From Meloidogyne chitwoodi (lineage: Eukaryota; Nematoda; Chromadorea; Rhabditida; Meloidogynidae), in assembly GCA_015183035.1 (NCBI GenBank), contig JACZZP010000009.1, positions 124,001 to 188,000 of the forward strand: DNA of 64,000 nt. The letters run 5' to 3'. Position numbers and translations under genes: made by a program. Below, one piece after another: positions 46,001 to 58,585 of this stretch (its first letter is position 1; each line of letters starts with the position of its first letter). The notes beneath the pieces were generated by a model. The model was not told the DNA's origin and did not search any database. It worked only from the letters and a program-made list of their open reading frames with translations.

Positions 46001-46371
46001 TTATTTTAAAAGAAAAAGATTAATTTTAATGAATTATAATATGTTAAGTAAACTTCTCCACACAGTCCCAAAAAACTTTAAAAAAATTAACAAACTGTCA
46101 AAAGTTTGACCAAACATTCTCCTCTGTATTTCCCAATTGAATCTTTATCCAAGAAAAAATTTTGTCCCAAATCTGAAGTCTTAACAATTGCATCATCAAT
46201 AATATAAAAAGATCCAACACCAGCCAAAACCAAACTTTTCAAAATTTCAGCAGCTAAAGCAGAGGATCCAAAAACACAAATTCTTGCTTTTTGTAAAGTT
46301 TTTTGACCCTCATCTCCCCAAAGTCGAATTTGTCTATCATAACGAATTTGTTGTAGTTGATCAATTTCCAT
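43076..46371 (-). CDS. NEDD8-activating enzyme E1 regulatory subunit (NAE1/APPBP1, ULA-1)
   Basis: With UBA3 this forms the E1 that activates NEDD8 for cullin modification. It starts at 46371: MEIDQLQQIRYDRQIRLWGD, then EGQKTLQKARICVFGSSALA (nucleotide-fold N-terminus), SFYIIDDAIVKTSDLGQNFF and ELNTSVHGQ. Further exons: LLNFSLIIGTNMCATEAIKL, GMLGYLRTSFKEHIIWNNRS, TPYVLLYFKSIDIWKER, NFFEATRNLLKSLRRTK, and the C-terminal adenylation-fold piece SELHIISSIIGGVASQEAIK ending NQNASSFKI. The exon at 44100-44427 adds an Asn/Ser/Glu-rich, low-complexity insertion (LLNTKNNNKNNLLLLNSSPS and onwards) unlike the family core. At least nine exons. Two introns hold tRNA-like units. Confidence 0.9.
43915..44085 (+). 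repeat. dispersed ~200-bp element, copy
   Basis: Landmarks: TACCTAACCAAAAATTATTA, TTTTTACAAAATTTCATGC. It lies antisense in a NAE1-type intron. Confidence 0.5.
44594..44664 (-). other. tRNA-like sequence (A and B boxes)
   Basis: On the minus strand: TTGGTGTAGTGGGTAAAC (A-like) and GGTTCGAATCC (B). Intronic in the NAE1 gene. No closed acceptor stem seen. Confidence 0.6.
45517..45587 (+). other. tRNA-like sequence (A and B boxes)
   Basis: TTGGTTAAGTGG (A-like) near 45521 and GGTTCGATACC (B) at 45565, then CGCCGATGG. Antisense inside a NAE1 intron. Resembles the unit at 61503. Confidence 0.6.
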
Positions 46372-46724
46372 TTTTAATATTAAATATTAAACTAAAAATA
46401 TAAACAAAATTGAAAGTGTTATAGTGAAAAATGAAAGATTTTCTTATCCAATCAATGGAAAACGAAGAGGAAGAAAAGACTAACAAAAAACAAAAAAAAA
46501 CACAAAATTTTATTTTAATAAAATTAAATCGACGAAAATTTTTTTGAAAATAAAATTGGCATAATGAATTAATTAAAAATGAAATTTTATCCCAAAGAAT
46601 GTATTGCCCGGTTAGTCGCGAAACGGACATTTCCACATAAACTACCTGTTTCCAGTAATTTTCTGTTAAAATTTTTTAAATAAAATTTTCAGATTAAACA
46701 CGTAAATTTAGAAATATTTAAAAA
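46372..46724. promoter_or_regulatory. divergent promoter region, NAE1-like and ferredoxin genes
   Basis: 353 bp between two divergent start codons. AT-rich; no defined motif recognised. TTTCAG at 46686-46691, about 30 bp before the ferredoxin start codon, could serve trans-splicing. Confidence 0.45.
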
Positions 46725-47616
<892 letters not shown>

Positions 47617-47700
47617 TTTTTTAGTTTATTTTTTATATATTATTTTTTGAAGAAAAAAATAAAAAATTTAACAAAATGTTTTAAAACCTCTAAAAATTTT

Positions 47701-49427
47701 TCAAGTATAAAAATTAATATTAACATTTCTCTTATCTATTCCATAATTTTCTTCGTCATCATTTTCAAAGTTTAATTCACTTTGAACATTTTCAGTTTTT
47801 TTGAGTAAATTACCCAAAATAATTCCAAATAAAATTGTAATACCTATCCATTGATTCGAATTAAATTTTCTCCAACAATCTGAAGGATCGTCCATTTTTA
47901 GTGTGCTAATTTGCCATTTAAGGTGAAAAGACGTAGCTAAAACAATTAAAAAAATTAATAAAAAAATTAAAAACCTATTAATGAAGCATAAAAAGGCCAA
48001 CTCTGTTCTGTCATTTCTCCAGAAAGTGCCAAACCAGACATCATTATAAATGCGAACAAATTTAACCAATCAGTTGTTTTGTCACCCAGAGTTACTGCTG
48101 TTGATCCTAGGCCTAGTAGAATGTCATCTTTTTTATCCTGAAAATTAAAAAAATAATAAATTGGACTAAAAACAATTTAAAAAATTTTAATCAGATTTTT
48201 GAGAAAATTTGGATCAAAAGTTCGCAATATTAAGATTCTAAAAAGCCAAAAAACGACAATTTTTGAACATTCGTGACCAAAAAATTGATAAAAAAATTTT
48301 TAATAAGCAAAAAATATTTAAAATAACCTGATGTGCATAAATAGTGTCATAAAACATTGTCCAAAAAATACAGCTTAGATAGAGGGGAATACAAATTTCA
48401 GGCAAAAATTTTCCATTAACTGCTGTACATCCCAGAAGAGCTCCCCAATTAAATGTTGCCCCTATAGATATTTTTAATTTTACATAAATAAAAAAATAAA
48501 CCTAGAACAAGTTGTGGCCAATTAGTATAACGCTTTGCTAGAGGATAGATTACAACGAGCCAAAGTGATGAAGCACCGAGAATAATGCTGAAATTTTGAA
48601 TATTTTAATTGTTAAAAAGTTAATAGAAACACTGTCAATTAAAAAAAGAAGTCTCATAAAAAGATTTTTCCTTTAGAGGACTCGAACCTACGACAACAAA
48701 GGAATATTCAGAAAACTTACCACTTAACCACAAAACCACCAATTAGGTAACAATTATTTTTTGCTTTAAGCTTTTTAAAATATATTAATTTAATAAACCT
48801 GAACGAATTTAGCTGTGTCAAAACACCTAGAGAAGCAGAAAGTATTCCAGCAAGAAAGAAAACAGCTTCTTTTTCACTAAGTTCGCCACTTGCTAAAGGT
48901 CTTGATTTTGTTCGATCAACCTATAAAAAGTATTTTAGTGAAGTTTGGTCACTAATTTTTAATATTCTTGCTCTAAAATTACACAATTTTTGCGATAAGT
49001 ACAAAAAGTTCAAAATAAACCCGTTTATCAATATCCTGATCCCATAAATCATTAAATATACATCCTGCACTTCTCATTAAAAAAGATCCAACACCAAAAA
49101 GTGCCAACAAGTGTAAGTCAGGTAAACAGCCAGGAGAAGCACACAATGCTATAGACCAAGCACTAGGCCAGTATAAGAGCCATGTTCCTAAAATTAACTA
49201 AAAAGTCTAAATTAGTAAAATAAATATCATTTTCTAAAAAATAAAAATATTTAACCTATTGGTTTGTCTGCCCTCATCAATTTTAAACAAGAAATTAATT
49301 TATTTGAAGCTTTTTCAGGCTGTTTATGATTTAATTTTGTTGAAAATGAACGAAATTTAACATTTTTTAATTTTATAAATTGACAAAGAGATCGAGTATT
49401 TAAATAAAATGAAGATTTTATTAGCAT
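47701..49427 (-). CDS. 4-hydroxybenzoate polyprenyltransferase (COQ2, UbiA family)
   Basis: Inner mitochondrial membrane enzyme that attaches the polyprenyl tail to 4-hydroxybenzoate in ubiquinone synthesis. It starts at 49427 with a basic presequence ([20 protein letters not shown]). The core: [20 protein letters not shown] (UbiA start), [17 protein letters not shown] (first Asp-rich motif NDxxDxxxD), [15 protein letters not shown], and [20 protein letters not shown] (second Asp-rich motif YDxxYAxxDKxDD). The last exons hold hydrophobic segments and a polar tail. About eight exons. One intron contains a tRNA-like unit. The ferredoxin gene is convergent and ends 85 bp away. Confidence 0.93.
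48672..48740 (-). other. tRNA-like sequence (A and B boxes)
   Basis: On the minus strand: TGTGGTTAAGTGGTAAG (A-like) and GGTTCGAGTCC (B). Intronic in the COQ2 gene. Not a functional tRNA by stem pairing. Confidence 0.6.
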
Positions 49428-51043
49428 ATTTTCTGTTAAAATTTAGAATAAAAGAAATAAAAAATAAAAGAATACCTACAAAATGGCTACTCTATTGCAC
49501 ATGACATTTCGTCTCATCGGCAAAAAAACTACATTTCGTTTACTCGCGCCCACGATTTTTTGCAGTTGGGACGAAATGTCGTGCATTTTCGAGGCACAAA
49601 TGTCCGTCCACGCTACAAACTTGAACAAAAGAAATATAACATTGCAAATAAAGTTAAGCAGAGAATAAAAGAAACTTTTTATGACTGCCTAACAACGTAA
49701 ATGTTCTATTCGCAGCTATGTAGGCGCAACAATATCCATATATTCGCACCTCAAAATTCATATCTTTAAAGACTGTTTAAAAATACTAATTGTAAGAATT
49801 TTTAAGTTGATGAGATTAATTTTATGAAAAATTAATAATATTTCCTCGTAACATTTAAAATTTACCTTTTTCCCATTCAAATTAATTTATTAAAAAAAGA
49901 CATCTCTAGGTCAAATAAAAAGTTACTTGTTTTTTATGGCCATCTTTTACATATTAAAAAAATTTTTTTGACTAATATTTGTGAATAAAAGACCATTTTA
50001 ACGATATCGCCGTAAAAATACTTAAAATATTAGTAAATAAATAAATAAATTTATTTTTCTGGCCAAAATATTTAGTCTTCATTGCTGTGATAAAAAATAA
50101 TAATAAAATAATAATATTACTTTAATGAATTTAAAAATTCATGAAAATTCAAAATTTTATTTTTCTATTTTTAGACTTTGTTCTATTTTTTAATTCTTAC
50201 GTTTTTCCAAATCCTTTCTATTTTAGATTTTTTCTTTATTTTTAATCCTTTTTATATCCCTCCAATTAAAAAATATTTATAAATTTATTTTAATTTTATT
50301 TAAATTTTTTCTTTATTATCAAAGACCATTTTTTCAACCCCCAAAAATATAAATAAAATATTAAAAATCCCTCTCTACTATTTCCTTGTTTTATTCCTCT
50401 CTTCCCCTTTCAAAAGGGTAATATTTATTTTATTTTTATTATTCATTGCCTTATAAAAAAATTCAAAAGAATTCCATAGGTGGGCCATAAAGCTGATTTT
50501 TATTTAAAATAAGCTTCTCACACACAAACCTTTTTTGTTAAAAAATTAATATATTTTCCTTATGATTTTTTGATCAGAAAATTAAAAAAAAAATTAAGTC
50601 TATTTTTTTATTTCTCACATTTTATAAAAATACCTTAAGGCGCCTGCCTGTTTAAAAAACACAAGTATCTTCTCTATTTTCACGTGTGTTTAAATCTCTA
50701 ACGATTACTAATACACTTTAATATTTCCATTATTTATTTATATCTTTCCGGAATGCAAAAATGTAACAATACATATAAACAACATTCTCTCTCTCTCCTC
50801 CTTTTATACTTTAGAGAATTAATAAAAATTGTAAAAAAAAAGAAAAAATCTGAAAAATTTTATTAAATTGTAAACAAAAATATTTTTTTAATATTCTGTG
50901 GGTTTTGGATAAAAATAGAATTTTATTTTTATTTTGAAAAATGAAAGAAAATATTAGCGTCAAACGCTAGGCGCCCTAAAGACCCTCAACCTTTAAAAGA
51001 CTTGCTTATTTTTCATTTTTTTAGATTAAAAAGCCTTAAAAAT
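49428..51043. other. AT-rich intergenic region with a short inverted repeat
   Basis: No gene supported. GACATTTCGTC at 49503-49513 pairs with GACGAAATGTC at 49570-49580, flanked by GCAC/GTGC, a hairpin near the 5' side of COQ2. A CTTTTTTTAG-like acceptor just before 51024 may be a trans-splice site for the next gene. Confidence 0.45.
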
Positions 51044-52292
51044 ATGAGCAACAATATTAATAATTTTAACACTAATAATGCTTCAGATAAAAGAAGAAAG
51101 TCAATTTTTGGTTTTAGCATTAAATTAAAACCTTTTTCAAATGAATTATTGCGTGTAAAAAGACATAATAGTGTTAGCTTTGCAACAAATAGAGATAATG
51201 AAGCTTTAGAGACTGAAGAAACTTCAATAGAAAGTGAGAGAAATGATAAACAAAATACACAATCTTTTCGGTCTTCCGGAAATTCTCCCTCATTAAATTA
51301 CAACCGGAAAGAAATAGAAATAGAAGAGAATGAAACAGACAACCAGAGAAATAACAATAGCAACAGCACTTGTTATACACAATCTTTCCGGCCCGGAAAA
51401 AATTCTCATCACAACACCGGTTCAGTGCAAAACTTAGTTATTAGACGACAAAGGGCGGCCGCTACAAAACATTCTTCTCCCTCATTTTCACCGTTGGCTC
51501 GACGCCCTTCAGTTCCAACATCCTCGCCTTTATCAATTGTTAACCGTCTTCGAAAGAGTAAGTTAAAATATATAAATGAAAAAAGGGTCAAAATGACAAA
51601 ATTTCAAAAGGTTCAAAAATTTAAATTTCAAAAATCAAAATTTTTTAAAAATTTCAAAAATTTAAAAAAATTTAAAAATGTCAAAAATCTTATTCTAAAT
51701 AGGTTTTTCAACTACGTCACTTGATGAAGAAACTGATTCAGCCTTTTGTTCAGCTGAATCATCCCCCGCATGCTCAATAATTTCCTCCTCTATTGAATCA
51801 TCCCCAATAAAAAATAATATTGAAAGCACAGCAAAAGCATTTCAATGGAAATGGACGGAACAGCAAAATTTAGATATTGAAGGTTAAAAATTTTAGAATA
51901 AAATTTAAATTTTGAAAAATTTAGAAGACCTAGAAGATCATTGTATGCACTCATTTAGTCATAAACTTGTAAATAATCAAAAATTGGCTTATTCCTATCT
52001 CTCAAAAAGAAATCTAAATAGGCAAATAGAGATGGATCTTAATAATAATAATGTTTTATGTGCTCAGGGGTAAGAAAAAATTAAAATGTCAAAATTAAAA
52101 ATTGTCAAATAATTTCAAATTTCCTTTAGAAATGTTCAATTCCATCTACTTGAAATGATTGCACCTTCAAATAAACGAATTGTCAATATTGGAAGTCCAA
52201 ATATTATTTCCACTAATAACACCAACCATTGGTTTCATCTATCACCTTCGCTTAGGCCTTATTTAATGAGCAATTTAGAATTAAATATATAA
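51044..52292 (+). CDS. Ser/Asn-rich protein of unknown function
   Basis: Four exons, ATG at 51044 just after a T-rich AG acceptor (ATTTTTTTAG), which suits trans-splicing. Exon 1 (51044-51556) encodes a basic, Ser/Asn-rich, disordered region: DKRRKSIFGFSIKLKPF, QSFRSSGNSPSLNY and a second QSFRPGKNSH. It ends SPLSIVNRLRK. Later exons: STTSLDEETDSAFCSAESSP, AFQWKWTEQQNLDIE, HSFSHKLVNNQKLAYSYLSK, and a last exon HFLLEMIAPSNKRIVN-like text ending MSNLELNI. It has several RxxS-type phosphorylation-like sites. I recognise no domain. Confidence 0.6.
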
Positions 52293-52621
52293 TATAATGA
52301 TTTTTTAATAATATTTTGTATTTTAATTTATCCCATAATGGGAATGTATTACTGTGTTTTCCATAAAAATCAGAATTTATTTCAGAATTATATTATACTT
52401 TCCGGAATTTTTTATAAATAAAAATATATTTCAGAATTGTTTGTTTAATATGTGTTTTCTGTCTATGCTTTCCGGAAAAATCAGAATTTATTTCAGAATT
52501 ATACTTTCCGGAATTTTTTCTAAATAAATTTCTGAATTATTTGTTTATTGTGTGTTTTCTATTTGTTTTCCGGAAAATTCATAAAGTTTCTGCTGTGTTT
52601 TCCGGAAAGAATCAGAATTTA
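52293..52621. repeat. 3' spacer built of CCGGAAA/CAGAATT repeat blocks
   Basis: Recurring text TCCGGAATTTTTT, ATTTCAGAATTATA and TGTGTTTTCTGT in about three blocks between a plus and a minus gene (52350-52620). Confidence 0.7.
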
Positions 52622-53244
52622 TTACAGAACTATACTCTTTTGTTGAATTGGAAATACAAATAACATATAACATAATTTTCTTGGATTATCTAATAAAGGT
52701 CTGATTGAATAGCTGCAACCAACATTTGCTTCCCACAATCCTTCTTCTCGAGGCAATAGACAAACCTTTTTGCCTAAATCTATTATTTTTACAGAAAGTT
52801 CTTCACATTTTGGTAACACAGTTGAAACATATTTTGCTTTTTGAATGCAGCATTCTAGATTTGCTCTAGTTGGGGGACATAATAAATTCACCCAATTTTT
52901 AATATTATTTTTACAATCTTCATTAATTAATTCCGAGTAATAGTGCCATCCTTGCTGGCAGCTACCCGTTCCTGCTAGTATCTTGGATGCTCCAATACAA
53001 AGTTCAGTCATTGGCCCCGTTACCCAATTAATAGCAAAGTCGCAAAGGAACCAAAAAGTACTAATATCATCGTTGTTATCATTTTTACACTGAAATTAAT
53101 TTAGAGAAGATCTAAATAGAAGCATAAACTTACAACAATTTCTCTAAGATTTTGTTTCCCTTCTTTTAAATCATTTAATTCTGCACTGACAAGTGCAGAA
53201 TTAAATAAAATTAAATAAACGTAAAATAATTTAATATTTTGCAT
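52622..53244 (-). CDS. Cys-rich small secreted protein, unknown function
   Basis: Two or more exons. It starts at 53244 with signal peptide MQNIKLFYVYLILFNSALVS and cleavage near SAE. The mature part (about 170 aa) has many cysteines: WFLCDFAINWVTGPMTELCI, GTGSCQQGWHYYSEL, LLCPPTRANLECCIQKAKYV, LPKCEELSVKII, KVCLLPREEG and ANVGCSYSIRPL. It ends QQKSIVL. This looks like a disulfide-rich extracellular protein. No family recognised; a secreted effector or cuticle/lumen role is possible but unsupported. The signal-peptide region contains a perfect hairpin in DNA. Confidence 0.7.
53173..53206. repeat. perfect 15-bp inverted repeat, 4-nt loop
   Basis: ATTTAATTCTGCACT, loop GACA, AGTGCAGAATTAAAT. 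It overlaps the coding sequence for NSALVSAEL in the secreted-protein signal peptide. Confidence 0.9.
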
Positions 53245-53484
53245 TATGTATAAAATAAATTAGTAAATTGTTAACTAAATTAGATGAGAATAAATTATAA
53301 AACTTGCGAATGTTTATAACTGCGCATTTCCATTTAAGGTCATTAAATGGATCAAAACAAAAGTAAAAAGGATATTAACATTCCATAATAAGAATTTATT
53401 TATTAAATAATTTTCTTAAAATATTAAAATTAAAAAAACGAGTAGAGTAATATTTGTATAAAATTAATTTATAATTTTTTTTTT

Positions 53485-54299
53485 TCATTTAAATTTTTTA
53501 TTTTTGGTAGATTGCTCATTTGCTTCTTTTGTATATTCATTCCAAACACACCGATCGCGTTGACACTATTAAATAAAGTTTTTTAATTGAACCTGACTCA
53601 AACTTTAAGTCTAAGGGAAAAAATTTTTTAAATTAAACCTTTCCATCTTGTGAGAGCAATACAAGACTTGTATCACAATTAAATTGAACAGAAGATTTTT
53701 GGTTTCTAAACCGAATTGGGTAAGGATTGTAAATTCCTGCTGTGAAGTTATCTTCATACTAAAAATTGAAAATTTAATTTTTTATAATTTATTAAAAAGA
53801 ATTACCTGAACATGCTCAAACAATGAAGGTTCAGTAGTACAGCCATGACCATCAATAATTAAATAAGGCTTTTGACCTGGAGCATCAGTAGTTACAGAAC
53901 AGTTGCTTACTCTCAGACAATATCCTTTTACTGGCTCACAGCTTATTTTGTAGTAAAGCTCTTGATCCAAAGTTACATCTGGTTAAATTTTATTAAATAA
54001 AATAATTTTTAAATAAAGTACCTTTAACTTCTGGACCGTTAGGACCTTTCACGTGAACCTAAAAATAATTTTTATTTAATTAAAATTTTTTAAAAATTTT
54101 TAAAAAATTTAAAAAGACCCCAAAAGAGCATTTTGCCTCAGGTGCACTCCCACGACCACTTGCCTTAAAAATAAAATAAAAATATCAAATGAATTTTGAA
54201 ATAAACTTGTTCTATTGGAAGAGCATTTCCGGTTACAGCAGCAACTTGATTAATAAAACACAAAATGAGATGAGAGAAAATAATAAAAATAATAAACAT
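53485..54299 (-). CDS. secreted protein with a partial ZP (cuticlin-type) module
   Basis: Starts at 54299: MFIIFIIFSHLILCFINQVA is a signal peptide. Exons: AVTGNALPIEQ, ASGRGSAPEAKCSFGVHVKG (HVKGPNGPEV), a core exon DVTLDQELYYKISCEPVKGY, CLRVSNCSVTTDAPGQKPYL, IDGHGCTTEPSLFEHVQ, then RFRNQKSSVQFNCDTSLVLL and CQRDRCVWNEYTKEANE. The pattern of a short strand-C, VG-like start, ...SC-x-V/T-D-x(6)-LID-x-GC, resembles the C-terminal half of ZP domains (cuticlins). The N-terminal ZP half and the membrane anchor are not seen. It would act in the extracellular matrix. Family call is moderate. Confidence 0.58.
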
Positions 54300-54872
54300 T
54301 TTATTTAATTATTATTCATTGTTCTGAAATTAATATTTTCAGGAAAACACATTCCGGAAAAATATAAGTATTCTGAGCAGAACAAAAAGGCAATTGTATT
54401 TTTTCCGGAAAACACATAAAACTTTTCCTTATCCTGATATTTCCGGAAAAGTTAAACAAAAAACAAAAGAAGTTTTGATTTTTCCGGAAAACAAATAAAA
54501 ACACAAAGCCTTTAATAAACTAAATAATATAATAAAATTATCTTCTAAACAGTAGAATCAATATATCAAGCGCGTTTTAGTTGTGAATATATAAAAAAAC
54601 ATAACTAATATATTTCCTTTCTAGTGCAATCGGGTCAGAACAAGATTTGCTTATATATTAAATACAAGTTTTTTTTCTCTCCTCGCGGGATAAAAAAAAT
54701 AAATTTAATTTATTTATTTATTCTAAAACAATTTTTATTTAATTTTAAGTCAAAAAATAAATAAAAAAAATTAAAAAAAAATATTTTTTGAGCAAATATA
54801 AAAATTTTGATCACTTAAAATAGAATTAAACTTAAACTACTATAATTATTTATTTTAATTATTTAAATTTTT
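54300..54872. other. intergenic region
   Basis: CCGGAAA-rich stretch at about 54340-54500, then plain AT-rich DNA. No gene seen. Confidence 0.5.
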
Positions 54873-57539
54873 TTAATTATCAATACTCAAAGCTTCAGGC
54901 AATGGATTAGGCATAGAATAACAAGCATCTAAATAAAGATGTGCAACATGTTCAATTATTGATTTATCTGGTATTTTTGCTGCCATTCCATACAATGCAG
55001 CAGTTTTTGATCCTTTTCCTTTGTCTTCAAGTTTACAAATTTGGTCACAACATTCGCACAAATCATTTAAAAATTTGTTTATTATATCTCCTTTTGATTG
55101 ATTGTAGGTAAGACAAAAATGAATTCTGAAAAGAAGAAATTAAAGAATTAATTTAAAAAAAAATAAATAATTAATTTTAAAAAAATTAAAAATGTCCAAA
55201 AAAATTAAATAATAAAATAATTTCTAAAATACTTACGCATCAGGCAAATGAAGAAAATTCAAATTCCAACCAAGTTTATTCAAAAGGTCTCCAACAGCAT
55301 GAATATTAAATTCATTTGAAGAAAATGCAACCTTAAAAATTGTTAAAATAATTTTTTTTAATATTAAAAAAATAAAACAAACCACAGAAACATCTGGTTT
55401 TCCAACAATAAATAGTCCAGGAATCTAAAAAAATTTTTTTTAATAATTAAAAATAAATAAAAAACCTTAGACAAAACATCAGCCAATTGTGCAGTTTTCG
55501 TTGCAATTAAATTTGCCCTTTCTTGATATCCAGAACGTCCAAAATACAATAATGTTGCCCAGGTTAATGCAATGTTTAAACCAGCACGACTTCCTTTTAA
55601 AAAAAAATTTTTTTTAATTTTTTATAAAAAAAAACCTGGCAGAGTAGGGGTGGCATAAATCCCCCCAGGCCATTCGGTTACAGCAAAATATTGATGATGT
55701 AAAAGTTCAGTTGAACGATAAATTATTGTTGATGTTCCTTTTGGTGCATAGCCGTACTTTTATTTTTTTTTAATTTAAAATTAATTAAAAAATACTTTGT
55801 GTGTATCACACGAAATTGAAGTAACACCAGGAAGACGAAAATCAAATATTGGAATGTGAGACAATGCAGGAGAATTTTCAGCGAATGCAATAATAAACCC
55901 TCCTAAACAAGCATCAACATGTACAGGAATAGAATAATCCAATCCCATTTGTGAAATTGAAGGAATATCATCGATTGTACCATAAGGAAAATTAGGGGCA
56001 GATCCAACTAACTGAAAAAAAGGAAATTTAATTTTTAAATTTTTATTTTTTGGAAATTTTTGAATCACAAAAAAATCAGTATAAATTACCCCATTAAAAT
56101 TAAAAAAATAAATAAACAAACCAAACAAGTTTTTCTATTAATTGCACGCTTCATTGCCTTCAAATTAACCCGTAAAGTAGCCTCATCACACTGAACATGT
56201 TTAATTTCAATTGAAAGAAGTGAACAGGCCTTATCAAAAGCAGCATGAGCAGTTACGGGTACAACAATATTTGGGTCATTTATTCCCTTTGAAAAAGCAA
56301 AATTTCTGGCTGCTAAACAGGCCAAAATGATTGATTCTGTCCCTCCTGTTGTTACCTTTTTAAAATGTTTTTTTATCAAAAAAATAAAAATTAAAAAAAA
56401 CCGTTCCAACAGCGCCTTCCGGCCCATGAAACAAATTTGAAACAATTCTAATAATTTCGGCCTCCATTTTACGAACAGCAGGGAAAACATCTTAAAAAGA
56501 TAATTTCATCTAAAAATGTTTAAATTAAAAACCTGGATGCAGAGGATTCGAAAAAGCATATTTGTGAAAAACTTCTCCCAGAACAGCCATATGGTTTGGG
56601 TCAACATTTGTGTAAACTGTTCCTGATACTTTTCCCTAAAAAAATAATAATTTGGTAGTTTTTTAGAATAAAGAGAATTAATTTTCATAAATTCCGAATA
56701 ATTTAAAATTAAAAAAAAAATATTTAATTTTCATCTATAAATTTTATGTAATGCTTGTGGAACCCAATGAAAGCAAAAAAAAAAAAATTATTTAAAAAAA
56801 AATATTTAAATTTTTATCTTCAAATTTTAATTCCTCAGAACCCAATGAAAGCAAAAAAAAATAATTTAAAAAAATAAAAAAAATCTATGGATATTTTATC
56901 TTCAAATTTTAATACCCCAACACCCAATGAAAGCAAAAAAAAATTAATTAATTTAAAAATAAAAAAAATAAAAAAATAAACCTTAATATAGTCAAAATGT
57001 CCTTCCATTTCTTGATAATAATTAATTCGTTTAATTATAGAATCATGATTTATTGCTCTCAAAGGAAGTACACGAATAAAATCCAAACCTTTATCATACT
57101 GATGAATTGAATTTATAAGCTCTTCTTTTGTTTTGTCCAATGCTTCGTTTATTTGTTTGTCGACACTTGAAACAAATTTCCGATAAATAGAGAAGCAGAA
57201 GGCTTTAAACCTTAAAAATTCTGATTTTAATAATTCTGATAAATAAATAATTCTGTTTTTAGTTAATAATTCTGATTTTTAAAAAACAAAAATTCTGGTT
57301 TTTAATTGAAAATTCTGATTTATAAAGAACAAAAATTCTGGTTTTTCAGAAACAGTTTTGACCGTAAAATATCGGTACCTAGTATTATACTAAAACCTTT
57401 AAAATAAAATTAAAAACCTCTTTTTCACCGGCTTTTGCGAATTTTGAAGCACTCCATTAAGGTATAAAACCAACCAAGTCCCAGCTATTGAAGCTCCAAC
57501 TAGAACGAAAGAATTGATTTGTTTATCTGTAGAAAGCAT
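54873..57539 (-). CDS. sphingosine-1-phosphate lyase (SPL)
   Basis: ER-membrane PLP enzyme cleaving sphingosine-1-phosphate to hexadecenal and phosphoethanolamine. It starts at 57539 with a membrane anchor ([19 protein letters not shown]). Conserved pieces: [120 protein letters not shown] and [16 protein letters not shown]. The Schiff-base lysine lies in [16 protein letters not shown], then [18 protein letters not shown]. The tail is [20 protein letters not shown]. About nine exons. It is the last gene of an operon-like trio: the mL48 stop is 176 bp upstream of this start. An intron near 56.7-56.95 kb has a threefold local repeat. Confidence 0.96.
56690..56950. repeat. intronic threefold repeat, ~80-100 bp units
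   Basis: The words AACCCAATGAAAGCAAAAAA and ATCTTCAAATTTTAAT recur three times in an SPL intron. Confidence 0.8.
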
Positions 57540-57715
57540 TATTTTATTAAATTCTAAAAATTTAATGATTAAAACAAGAAAATGTTTAATGTAGAAAAAA
57601 AATATTAAATTGGTTAAAAACAAGATAAAAACAATATGTATAAAAAATTAAAAATATTTTTTATTAAATAAATATTTATTAAATTCTAATTTAAAAAATA
57701 AAAAAAATTTTAATC
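57540..57715 (-). promoter_or_regulatory. inter-gene spacer, candidate operon junction (mL48 to SPL)
   Basis: 176 bp between the mL48 stop and the SPL start on the same strand. T-rich in the sense direction, as expected for a nematode intercistronic region. Confidence 0.5.
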
Positions 57716-58585
57716 TCAAGCTTCCCATCCAAGAAATTTTCTCACTACTGGATCATCAAGATTGCGAAGAGTTTCCTTAAAATCTTCAATCTGTGGATCG
57801 GGTATATACCTAAATTATTATAGAAATTATTTAAATTTTTTAAACGAAATTTATTTTTAAATTTGCCCAAATCAAGGCCAAAAAATTTTTAAAAAATCAA
57901 AAACCTCTCAGTTTCGTCACTAGCTTCATGCTCTTTAATAATTATTTGAACACCAACAGGAGCATTTGCTTGAACAAACATAACAAACAAAGGAAGATGT
58001 ATAGCTGAAACAGGGCCAAGTCTAATAACTCTTGCATAAGTTTTAAGTTCATATTCAGTCTCAATAGTAACCGATTTAGGTTTATATTCCTTTACTTTTT
58101 CGCATTTATGAGCAAGAGGATAACTGTAAAAAAAACTTTTATGAGTTCGAAAATAAATAAAAAAAATATTTTATTAAATTTTGGTGGTCATCCGATCAAT
58201 TTTTAAATTAAAAAAAAAATACCATTCGACTACATCAATTCCAAATTTTTTAGCTGTCCAGTGTATAAAAGATTGAAATTTCTCCAATGGTTGAAAATCA
58301 TAGGCTTTAAGCTTTACGTTAATTAGCTTCAAATCGGGATAGTGACGTTTAACTTCAAACCTTAAAAAAATTTTTAGCCCATTAAATTAAAAAAAAAAGT
58401 ACAAAAGACACCAAGAAACATCGCAAATAATTTAAAAATAATTTAAAAATAATTTTTCAATTAAACCTTGGTTCATACAAATCCTCAGATCGAGGCACAT
58501 TGGCCTTTTCTCTTAAAGTTGGAAATCCACGCAGTTGAAAAACATTCAAATCCCTCGGAATATGTTTAAATAATTGTCTGAACAT
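57716..58585 (-). CDS. mitochondrial large ribosomal subunit protein mL48
   Basis: Three exons or more. It starts at 58585 (MFRQLFKHIPRDLNVFQLRG, a plausible presequence). Exon 2 begins FEVKRHYPDLKLINVKLKAY, FQPLEKFQSFIHWTAKKFGI, DVVECYPLAHKCEKVKEYKP and TIETEYELKTYARVIRLGPV, followed by IHLPLFVMFVQANAPVGVQI and KEHEASDETER. The last exon is YIPDPQIEDFKETLRNLDDP ending KFLGWEA. The alpha/beta uS10-like fold, SVx…ETEYELKTYARVI and PVGVQIIIKEH match the mL48 family. It works in the mitoribosome. The middle gene of a closely spaced same-strand trio. Confidence 0.85.

Noticed and set aside
49483..49668. 61-codon frame MATLLHMTFRLIG…
   Set aside because: It runs through the inverted repeat and has no domain or splice support.
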